27,624 nucleotides of DNA from Chara braunii (taxonomy: Eukaryota; Streptophyta; Charophyceae; Charales; Characeae): NCBI GenBank assembly GCA_003427395.1, contig BFEA01000628.1, positions 630,940 to 658,563 on the forward strand, in the 5' to 3' direction. Shown in pieces: positions 1 to 7,850 of the stretch. A program made the translations under genes and the position numbers. Each line of letters opens with the position of its first letter. Position 1 is the first letter of the stretch. The notes beneath the pieces were generated by a model that did not search any database, was not told where the DNA came from, and worked only from the letters and a program-made list of their open reading frames with translations.

Positions 1-113
1 CCCTAACCCACCCCCAACCCCACCACAAACCCCACATACCCCAAACCGACCCCCAAACCCACCACAAACCACACCACAAACCCCACCGCACCATGCCCCA
101 AACATACCCCAAA
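1..113. repeat. C/A-rich low-complexity tract
   Basis: The first 113 bases are almost only C and A, built from variants of ACCCC, CCCAAAC and ACCACAAACC. They open with CCCTAACCC, which resembles a telomeric unit, but there is no regular 6- or 7-bp array. I read it as a degenerate minisatellite cut by the window edge. Confidence 0.6.
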
Positions 114-226
114 TCTTTCCATGTTCTATGGGAAGATTCTATGGGAAGATTCAGTGGAGGGAGGGCGGTCCACTACTCTCGAAATGTGCAAAACAAGAGT
201 GAATCTTCCCATAGACCATGGAAAGA
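114..226. repeat. Foldback (inverted repeat), copy A
   Basis: Bases 114-139 and 201-226 are inverted copies of each other, 25 of 26 positions matching, around a 61-base spacer. The left arm also contains a short direct duplication of CTATGGGAAGATT. The right-arm end CATGGAAAGAT recurs in a second foldback at 7312-7423. The two look like members of one small foldback or MITE family lying on either side of PLE1. No TSD was identified. Confidence 0.6.
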
Positions 227-344
227 TGCACCACCAGAAGACCCCACGGATGACACGCCATAGGTTGGGAATTTTTTTTTTTTTTAATCGGGTGATGGCC
301 TTGAGGTATTATCATCGGACTAACCAGCCCAGGTACATTCAATC

Positions 345-654
345 ATGTGTCTAATCTGGCACAGGGGGCTAGGTCCCACTTACACAAATTCAGCGATATT
401 GACCATAGATAGAAAAGATAAACGGCCAGAATCACTTAATCCGTGCAAGTGGGACCTTGCCCTGGGTGGCCTTTTCAGCCCACGGTGGCTTGATAGCCTT
501 CAGGGAACCCCCTACCGGGGAACACCGGCCAAGGGACAGCCGGTAGCAGAGGGACGAGCATCATCTGACTGGCCAGTCGCTGTGCCTCCCTGAGTACCCC
601 TCCCTTACAACTCTTAGAAAGTAATACAAAAGGAAAAAAAAAAAAAAAAAAAAA
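345..654 (+). repeat. Unrecognised sequence ending in a poly(A) run (possible retroposon)
   Basis: No coding gene is recognisable here. The stretch holds a short inverted repeat (GGTCCCACTT near 373 and AAGTGGGACC near 449) and ends in 21 consecutive A residues at 634-654. A 3' poly(A) suggests a SINE- or LINE-like insertion on the plus strand. I could not find a convincing flanking duplication or tRNA-like promoter boxes, so this remains a guess. Confidence 0.3.
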
Positions 655-680
655 CGAAAGTGGGTTGTTGCCAGCACGTG

Positions 681-692
681 TATCCCCTTAGG
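681..692. repeat. Target-site duplication of PLE1, left copy
   Basis: TATCCCCTTAGG occurs here and again at 7227-7238, exactly outside the two pseudo-LTRs of PLE1. Joining the outer flanks gives a host sequence in which GTTGTTGCCAGCACGTGTAT is echoed by GTTGTTGTCAGCCCGTGTAT just beyond, so the insertion landed within or beside a short host repeat. Confidence 0.75.
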
Positions 693-694
693 TT

Positions 695-1520
695 AGATTA
701 CTGATGAGATGAGAAGACACACAAGCAAATCAACACGGTATCATAGACATAGTATTAAAAAACTCATGTATCTCCATGTACAGGGTACATAAGCACACAT
801 GTACAGCTGATTGCATGCCGGTTGGGATATGGCTCCCCGACCGGTTTCGACCGCAGCCACGCGGTCATCCTCAGGGGGGTTCCACCTCAGAACGCCCTTT
901 ACTCATCCTTCCTTCCACTATCCCACCTCCGCCATTGACCAGTCTGACCATCTCCGGAAATGACCAGTGGCCGTATGCGTCGGACCCGGAAAGACCCGAA
1001 TTCACGCAATCAAGCCTAATATAGTCCGTATACACGACTCGTCCCGCTCGACTGGGCTGTACTCTCGGCCGACCAGAGGCCAGTCTCCAAATACAAACCC
1101 TGACGAAACAAACAAACAAACAGAACAGGCAATACTAATTGTACTACTGGTGTCAATACAGTCTTTAATCCTATACCCTCTTCAGTGACTAGCGAAACCC
1201 CAAAACTACAAAAAATAATACTAAAGGGTTACCCCGTTCAAGTCTCCTGGCTGTCTGGCCCTCGTCTGAGGTACGAACCCTCTACTGCACATCCACAAAT
1301 ATGTCCCAAGTTCAAATCCCCAGGCTATCATTTCCGTGCTAAACTTCCTACTAAGAAACCGGCCAAAAAACAAACCCAAAATAGCCGCAGCACCGTTCGG
1401 TCTTTGTCCACTCATCCGAGGTACAAGGTTCCTGGTTCAAATCTCCCGGCTATCACTACCATACTAAACCACTGTCTACTTAAACCCAACCCAAACACAG
1501 TGTTCAATCCCTGTCTGCAT
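695..1520 (-). repeat. 3' pseudo-LTR of PLE1
   Basis: This matches 6421-7226 along its length in the same orientation, with scattered substitutions and about 24 extra bases near 1375-1400. It carries the hammerhead-like fold at 832-878. A ~110-bp tandem repeat straddles its inner boundary: the blocks starting CACTGTCTACTTAAACCCAA and CACTGTCTGCTTAGACCCAA (about 1469-1650) share the same tail. On the plus strand it also holds three GTTCAA(A/G)TC motifs resembling pol III B boxes (near 1228, 1310 and 1434). Confidence 0.85.
832..878 (-). ncRNA. Hammerhead-like ribozyme in 3' pseudo-LTR
   Basis: On the minus strand stem I is CCCC/GGGG, stem II is GACCGC/GCGGTC closing a six-base loop, GAAA follows, then a minimal stem III ending in GTC. 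Type I hammerheads with very short stem III are known in Penelope-like elements. The core is not canonical: it reads CTGAGGATGA instead of CTGANGA directly followed by stem II, so there is an extra base or a short insertion. The same variant occurs in the other pseudo-LTR, so it predates or accompanied the duplication. Activity is doubtful. Confidence 0.65.
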
Positions 1521-1875
1521 ATACCAAGTACATATTTTCAGTTTTCCCTGGCTATCACTACCATGCTGGACATCACTGTCTGCTTAGACCCAACCCAAAC
1601 ACAATGTTCAATCCCTGTCTAAATAGAACAAATACATATTTTCAAAACCTTCATATCAAACACAGCCACAGTACTCACCCCTAAATCTCTATATTCGACA
1701 AAACCCAATCATGGTCAGCTAGCCTTATCACCTTCCTTCTGCAAAATACAACTAAATCTCGAAAAAGGATGCGGAACTCCGATCACCAAGGCGTACATAC
1801 TATCAGCCTGTCCTCATCAGGACCGCAATGCTTCATTGCTTGTTCCTGACATTACAGTTATCTGTGGACTTGGAA
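1521..1875 (-). other. 3' non-coding region of PLE1
   Basis: This lies between the RT stop and the 3' pseudo-LTR. It contains the second half of the ~110-bp tandem repeat (to about 1650) and otherwise no recognisable coding capacity. A CCTGATGAGGAC string near 1812-1823 (minus strand) looks like a hammerhead core but lacks the partner GAAA and stems. Confidence 0.5.
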
Positions 1876-3725
1876 TTATTTTGGATACAACCAGTTCACA
1901 GTCCAGCTCCAGATCGAATTTCGTCCCTTCGCAAAACGCTTCACAACTATTTCCACCGACCGAGTCGGAAAGTCTTTCAACCTCAATTCTCGAACCAAAC
2001 TCAGAACTTGTCCCGGGATACGTGATCGCAAATTCGTGTTCCGGTCAATCCTATGCAGTTGGCTAGCGACAACAACACTTTTTTGCTGCTTGCAACCCAA
2101 GGATCTATAGGACTGACCGTTCCTGAATTCCAGGGCCCCCGAGCGCCAAATAGTAGACTCGTTCTTCACCGTCTGAAAACAGGTCACTACCGGTTGGAGA
2201 TGATTGACGCTCATCCTTGTACCCAGGAAATCCCTGAAACCCAGCCCATTATCGGTCCTCTTCAATTGCAAATCCTTCGGATAACACTTCTCAAACCGCA
2301 TTTTGATATCTTCCGCTATCATCTGGCTGTCCCTTCATTCAAGAACTATCAAGCTCACGTCGTCCATCAGACATATGTCGAACACATCCCTTGCCGTCCT
2401 ACCCAACGCCTTCAAAAACTTGAATTCGGAATAAGCACACAGAATACAGGCCAGAGGAGGGCTTGTACTCTTCCCCATAGGGATCTCAACTACTTGTCGC
2501 AACAAGACACCAGTGGCTCTGGTGTAGGTGTGCCTCAGTTCCACTCGGACAAAGTCTTTAATTTGCTGCAGATCCACAGTACGCTAATGATCATCGCCTG
2601 CAGTTCTCCCAAATGTACACCCCTTTCCTCTTGAATTAACTCGCAGCTGGTTGCGGCCCTTATCAAGATGATAATCCACAGTCCAATCCACTGCTTCGAC
2701 GATCACGTCATGGGGTAATTTACTGAACATGTCTTTATGTCGTAGGACATCGCAGACACCACATAATTAATACCCATTCTTCTTCCGATCTTTTTGTTGA
2801 TCGAATCCAACATCGGGACCAGTGAGGCCACGGACTTAAGATCAGAGTGTCAGTCCCGCGGAAGATTATATAACAAGTGATTGAGTACCTTGGCTACAAT
2901 CCTGCAACCTCTGATTGTAGGCTCCAGATAGGTAGGACAGATCGGGTGAAAGCGTGCGAGGTCCTTGTGCTTTGGTATAGCATAGGCCTCACCAATCTTT
3001 CCCTTCTTATCCCACTGTGCCAACTTCATCAGTCCCGCTTCAGACAACTCCTCTCTTATTGCATTCATAACTACCTCCTCTTGTTTATCAGACACCACAT
3101 ATCCAGTGCTTGATATAAACAGTTCCAGCATGGCCTCGAAGTACAGCTTTGGGCACAGCACCAGGGTATCACCTGGGTTCCGGTCCAACGGCGTGATCAC
3201 CAACCCATCCAGTCTTACCTTCAGGCAGTGTACTTCCCGCATGTCCAAGAACTTAGTATTAACGTCCGGTTCACCAGTCAAACAAGTCTCCACATCCCTT
3301 CTCTCAATCACTGGTATCGGTCCTCTCCAATTGACCCATCCTTCCAAACCAGCCGTAATCTCCTGCTTTAACAAAATACCCCGATCCAGTTGCGAAAATT
3401 TCGGAACGTTGTTAGAGTTACAAAGAAGAGGGTGGATATCCTCCAGCTCGTGTAGTCGAAAACGCACGTGACCACCTATCCGAGGATAGGGAAAACCTGC
3501 GCATGAGCAGGTCCACACTTGAGCTCGGGAATACCCTCGCTGATTGTGAATAAGGTTCGCAACAGACGGGTTCCTCACCCATACGATGCACACCCCTTTG
3601 TGCGCGTGCTTCTTCAGACAAGCGGGAATCTCCATCCCCTCAAGTTTGTCATTCACAAGCTTCCTAACTTCAACCAACCGGATCCTATCGTCAAATCTCA
3701 ACTTCACTGTAACTTTGGAATTCAA
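1876..3725 (-). pseudogene. PLE1 reverse transcriptase (Penelope type), broken
   Basis: Three open pieces (3725-2850, 2577-2335, 2322-1876) together cover an upstream domain and a complete RT. The upstream domain has CxC followed by a GGHV motif and a DRNPGD stretch, both matched in PLE2. RT motifs visible are RFHPICP, then YDIK (motif A, in a shifted frame between the first two pieces), IPMGKSTSPPLA (motif B, with Glu before Ile where PLE2 has Gly), LMDD (motif C) and FLGT. In-frame stops interrupt it after LPRD (TGA), after DDH (TAG) and after VLE (TGA), and at least one frameshift lies around 2700-2850. The protein is clearly a relative of the intact PLE2 RT but cannot be made from this copy. 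Confidence 0.85.
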
Positions 3726-3728
3726 AAC

Positions 3729-4654
3729 CTATCCATGGGTGTCTTTTACAACTCTCCCAATTAACCTCCCTAGGTAAGCTGTCGTAGCAACCTTCTGAAA
3801 ATCCTTGGCTGCACCCGTCAGCCTAATCAGAACTTCGAGATTAGATTGTCGCTGAGTTTCTGCCCCGTTCTTATTCCGTAAGATCGAGATAAGAAACTCC
3901 TTATCCTTATTAATCTTCGGTTTCCACCTTCTCAGCTGGAGAACCTCAATCTCGGTGCCCTTCTCCATCATCTGCTTACACATGTACAACTTATACCGTT
4001 GGCCGTTAACTTTTACATCAGACTTACCAAAACTAGATCTTATCAACTTCCATCCACCACACCAACAACTTCCTTCCCTGAAGTGTAAGGCAAACCTTCG
4101 ATTTCCCACCGTCTCCTGCGCTGCCAGGACTTGAAAGCAATTCACGCTCCAATCATCCATGTAGTTCGTCTTAGCTCTAACTGGTAATACCAAATCTGAA
4201 TTACGAGTGGCACCCTCCTGCGCTGACATCTTACTCCTCTCGTGCTTCCCTTTCCTCCTTCACCCACCCCCTTGCCTCACCTTTGTCCTCCCCGTGGAAT
4301 TCAGAGTCGGACTCCACCTTACAAATGGTTTTGTTTCCGACCTCGGTTACATACGAAGACATGCTCTCTCCATCTTGTCTTCCCATCCCTACCAGTCTGA
4401 CCTACGTATTGAGCACGACACACTAGAGAGTTAAGAACATACACGCACATACTATCCGTCATGAAACAGCCAATCCCATACTGTTTATACAGCGCCACCC
4501 AGGGTATGATACATTTCTGCATCCAACGGATTTGATCACGCAGAGCTAGAGAAATAACTACTAGCCTATACAACAACTCAACGGTATCATCGTAGATGTT
4601 TTCTCGTCGGAACTTAATAACGCAACCACAAAGAACCCAGAGTTTGCGAGCTGT
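3729..4654 (-). pseudogene. PLE1 GIY-YIG endonuclease and linker, broken
   Basis: Directly after the ORF1 stop and in the same frame, the minus strand stays open from 4654 to 4319. It carries VYVLNS, then YVGQTGR and TRWREHV, the GIY-YIG nuclease signature with the catalytic Arg. The middle of the domain is missing: the C-terminal block WSPTLNSTG, equivalent to WSPALNSKG of PLE2, reappears almost at once in another frame near 4315-4290. The region downstream (4229-3729, 166 codons) corresponds to the basic linker between endonuclease and RT in PLE2 and ends at a TAG at 3731-3729, in frame with the RT piece beyond it. The endonuclease would nick target DNA to prime reverse transcription; this copy is inactive. 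Confidence 0.8.
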
Positions 4655-5939
4655 TCATACATCGCTTTTGGCATCCACGTCATCTTCCTCACCGTCCTTA
4701 TCCCCTAAATTCTCCCCAATTACCTTCTCCGGACCCTTCGTCTCTTCGGCCCCGTAGGCAATTTTTGTACGTTTCTCGGTAATAGCGAGAATAACTTGCA
4801 TTTTCCTCCCTTCATATTCAACATCTTCTGCCATACAAATTTTCTCCAATTCCCCACCGTCAAATTCCCCAATTCCCTCATGTTATCCGTAACGTATCTC
4901 AGCTTACCCATTGTCCCCGGAACCGCCGCGATCTTTCCCTTCCTCCGCACAGGAGTCTTCCGAGGGGTCTTCCTTGAAGGAGTCTTCATGATCGGTGGGT
5001 GACGGCATCCCAACTGAAGACGTCGCTTGGGCGTCCGCTTGGCGGGCGTTTCCATAGGTGGACTATCACCCACAGGTTTCTCCCTGCTTCTCTTTCTCTT
5101 CTCCGAAATAACAAGCTGCTCCGTCTTACGGCTGAGAGACTCCACATCGCTCTCGTAAGATCCAGCCTCTTCATCGTCAGAAGACGAAACGACAACCTTC
5201 TGTTTTCCTTTAATTCGCTCCCTCATGTCCCTTTCGTACCCGCGCTGAAGCGACTCATCGAGTTGCCCCATTCGGAGAGAGATTTCCATAAGCATCTCCT
5301 TCTTCAGCAGTTGCCGATCATCCTCCTCTTTCTTCAATTTTTCTTCCTTTCTTGCAATCCGCCTTTGTTCTGCTAACCGTTTCTCCTCCGCCGCCTTAGC
5401 TTCCTCCTCCTCCCTCTTTTTCATTTCGAGCTTCTCCATCTTTCGCTTCTTCTTTTCCTCTTTTCCTCTTTTTTATTTCGAGTTTCTCCATCTTTCGCTT
5501 CCTCCTCCGCCGCCTTAGCTTTCTCAGCGTCAATGACCACTTTCATGGCTGCCATAGACAACGCCAGTTCCTCAATTTGACGTTTAACAACTGGATTCTC
5601 AGAGGCAGCTCTCGGCTCTTGATAACGTGTTTGTGTCTTTGGAGATAACGACCTCCCGCATTGACCGACGTACCTTGAGCCCCCGTCTCTTCCCAGCTTC
5701 GGACATTGATTCCTGTAATGACCAGGCTCCCCGCACTCGTAACACACAGGGGTGAATCGATGTGGGGCCTCTCTTTGTCTCGTGTAGCTTGAACTACCCC
5801 GTTCCATGGAGCGCTCCCTGCGTCCCTCTCTCCCCTGCTGCTGGTCTCGGCCTCCATCGCTACCTTCCCAATACCGTCCTCGATCACTACCCCGATCCCG
5901 ACAGTCTTCTCGTCCATAATCTCGATAGTTCGAACCCAT
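4655..5939 (-). pseudogene. PLE1 ORF1: Gag-like CCHC zinc-knuckle protein, frameshifted
   Basis: I place the start at the ATG at 5939-5937, because both PLE copies begin MGSN there. The N-terminal ~60 residues are rich in R, D, G and Q. A retroviral-type knuckle CYECGEPGHYRNQC (CX2CX4HX4C) follows, then a long Glu/Lys/Arg/Ala helix likely to form a coiled coil, an SSSDDEE acidic patch and basic TPxR repeats. The conserved C-terminal block CMAEDVEYEG ... ITEKRTKIAYG ends at a TGA at 4657-4655. There are two frame changes: one near 5420-5500, where a ~50-bp block has been tandemly duplicated, and one near 4860. By analogy with Gag it would bind element RNA. Gag-like ORFs are not a usual part of Penelope-like elements. 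Confidence 0.8.
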
Positions 5940-6420
5940 ATCGCACACGGTCCAACCAATAGTCAGCGATCCTACCCAACTAACCGCACCTCAACTGGCT
6001 GTCGAACTCCCGACAACTTCGGCGCACTCTTATCCACGATAAACGTGCTAGTATTGCGATGAGGCGGCACCACAATCCCAGTTGGATAGCATACTTCCAG
6101 TCAAAGAAAACGGGCAGCTAGTAAGTGAAACACAGTCGCCTTCTCCGCTACACCTCAACAACCAGTCGGCAATATCCGGGAGAACTCTCGTTATCAGAAC
6201 CACTTACGTCTGCGTCGGTCCAATGTTCCGCAGAATCCTCCCGTATCATCCGCATACTAATAGTCAACGATGTCCGTCAATACTTTGCAGACCTCGCCTG
6301 TGTTCTCCCAACACAAAACTTCATCGAAACTTCATTCAACGTAGAACTTAGAAAGTCACCGATTCTCAACATGCTCACACTCACTCAGGGTCTTCCAAGC
6401 GGGTTCACACGGGCCATCAG
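5940..6420 (-). other. Leader region of PLE1
   Basis: This lies between the 5' pseudo-LTR and the ORF1 start. It contains only short spurious frames and no recognised motif; probably the 5' untranslated part of the element. Confidence 0.4.
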
Positions 6421-7226
6421 CAGATTACTGATGAGATGAAAAGACACACAAGCAAATCAACACGGTATCATAGACACAGTATCAAAAAACTCATGTATCT
6501 CCATGTACAGGGTACATAAGCACACATGTACAGCTGATTGCATGCCGGTTGGGATATGGCTCCCCGACTGGTTTCGACCGCAGCCACGCGGTCATCCTCA
6601 GGGGGTTTCCACCTCACAACGCCCTTACTCATCCTTCCTTCCACTATCCCACCTCCGCCATTGACCAGTCTGACCATCTCCGGAAATGACCAGTGGCCGT
6701 ATGCGTCGGACCCAGAAAGACCCGAATTCACGCAATCAGGCCTAATATAGTCCGTATACATGACTCGTCCCGCTCGACTGGGCTGTACTCTCGGCCGACC
6801 TGAGGCCAATCTCCAAATACGAACCCAGACCAAACAAACAAACAAACAGAACAGGCAATACCAATTGTACTACTGGTGTCAATACAGTCTTCAATCCTAT
6901 ACCCTCTTCAGTGACTAGTGAAACCCCAAAACTACAAAAAAGACTACTACAGGGGTACCCCGTTCAAGTCTCCTGGCTGTCTGGCCCTCGTCTGAGGTAC
7001 GAACCCTCTACTGTACATCCACAAAGAGGTCCTTGGTTCAAATCCCCAGGCTATCATTTCCGTGCTTAACTTCCTACTAAGAAACCGGCCAGAAAACAAA
7101 CCCACTCGGTCCCTGTCCACTCATCCGAGGTACAAGGTTCCTGGTTCAAACTCCCGGCTATCACTACCATACTAAACCACTGTCTACTTAAACCCAACTC
7201 AAACACAGTATTCAATCCCTGTCTCA
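6421..7226 (-). repeat. 5' pseudo-LTR of PLE1
   Basis: A direct copy of 695-1520. It begins at the shared AGATTACTGATGAG and ends at AATCCCTGTCT next to the TSD. It lacks about 24 bases present in the other copy near 7105. The internal ~110-bp tandem repeat seen at the inner edge of the 3' copy is represented here by one unit only. Confidence 0.85.
6559..6606 (-). ncRNA. Hammerhead-like ribozyme in 5' pseudo-LTR
   Basis: Same fold as at 832-878: CCCC/GGGG stem I, GACCGC/GCGGTC stem II, GAAA, minimal stem III and GTC cleavage triplet. One base differs in the stem III loop (CCAG instead of CCGG). The core has the same CTGAGGATGA variant. In tandemly arranged PLE transcripts such ribozymes are thought to process the RNA to unit length. 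Confidence 0.65.
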
Positions 7227-7238
7227 TATCCCCTTAGG
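7227..7238. repeat. Target-site duplication of PLE1, right copy
   Basis: Identical 12-mer TATCCCCTTAGG to that at 681-692, immediately outside the 5' pseudo-LTR. It marks the insertion boundary. Confidence 0.75.
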
Positions 7239-7311
7239 GCCACTGCGTTGTTGTCAGCCCGTGTATCTTGTTGGGTCCCTGTTTCCCCGTTGCACAAAAG
7301 ACAGAAATCAT

Positions 7312-7423
7312 GGCGCTGTATCTTTCCAAGCTCTAATGCAGATTCACTCTCGTTCTCCAGAGTTCCAAATCAATCGTGGAAACAGAGTGAATCTTCCCCT
7401 GGAACATGGAAAGATACGGCGCC
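7312..7423. repeat. Foldback (inverted repeat), copy B
   Basis: GGCGCTGTATCTTTCCA (7312-7328) pairs with TGGAAAGATACGGCGCC (7407-7423), 16 of 17 matching, and inner segments GATTCACTCT and AGAGTGAATC continue the hairpin. The sequence around CATGGAAAGAT and GTGAATCTTCCC resembles the arm of the foldback at 114-226. Confidence 0.6.
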
Positions 7424-7694
7424 ACGAACTTTTCTTTTTTTTTTCTTTATTCTTCTGTGCCTGCCCGTCGGACGTCAATGACTAGACGGCAGTTACAAAC
7501 TCTGCCTTACGACAGGCAGTCGACCGAGGAATTTGGACTGCAGTGTGAACTCCGGAGGGGCTGGACTCCAAAACGGTCCGGGAGGGTATGTTTTTTTTTT
7601 GTTTTTTTTTTGTGCGGAAACGTCCCCGTGGCATCCCCTCCCCTCCCGCAACCCCGTGACGCCCCTGCGCTGATATTTCGACGCCCGCGCGGGC

Positions 7695-7850
7695 CTTAAA
7701 GCGCTTTGAGCGCTTTTGAGCGCGGCGCAGGGTACTTTAAAGCGCGCTTAAGCGCGCGCTTATACGGTTTCACAGGCTCTGGGTAGTACATACCCCACTG
7801 CCATGCCCTTTATATCAGAGGCTTGCGTCCTCGTTGTCTTCTCCTCCTCG
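7695..7850 (+). promoter_or_regulatory. Possible promoter: GCGC palindromes followed by a TATA-like box
   Basis: AAAGCGCTTT (7698-7707) and GCGCGCTTAAGCGCGC (7742-7757) are perfect palindromes within a block of repeated AGCGC units. About 55 bases further on TTTATATC (7809-7816) could serve as a TATA box, and a CT-rich stretch, typical of a 5' leader, begins around 7835 and ends in CCATTGTATTTTTTTG, which could be an exon/intron border. No convincing coding exon follows, so this is a promoter by context only. Confidence 0.3.

Larger units (their letters stand above)
693..7226 (-). mobile_element. PLE1: decayed Penelope-like retroelement with pseudo-LTRs
   Basis: On the minus strand the order is 5' pseudo-LTR (7226-6421), leader, Gag-like ORF1 (5939-4655), GIY-YIG endonuclease remnant (4654-4270), linker (4229-3729), RT (3725-1876), 3' region, 3' pseudo-LTR (about 1520-695). 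A 12-bp TSD encloses the whole. Penelope-like elements are known for direct pseudo-LTRs formed by partial head-to-tail copies, and for hammerhead ribozymes in them; both are present. Endonuclease upstream of RT is the permuted order of Chlamys/Naiad-type PLEs. Several stops, frameshifts and an internal deletion in the endonuclease show this copy is dead. About 6.5 kb long. Confidence 0.85.

Noticed and set aside
1-113. Telomere
   Set aside because: Only one CCCTAA-like unit; the rest is irregular C/A-rich sequence.
695-720. ACTGATGAGATGAGAAGAC as a plus-strand hammerhead core
   Set aside because: No stem II and no correctly spaced GAAA with stem III; the real fold in the pseudo-LTR is on the minus strand at 832-878.
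1185-1622. 145-codon plus-strand frame in the pseudo-LTR
   Set aside because: Follows the tandem repeats of the pseudo-LTR; the second pseudo-LTR does not keep the frame.
1811-1823. CCTGATGAGGAC on the minus strand as a hammerhead
   Set aside because: No GAAA or pairing partners within range.
2053-2634. 193-codon plus-strand frame
   Set aside because: Lies antisense across the PLE1 RT pieces, which have clear RT motifs.
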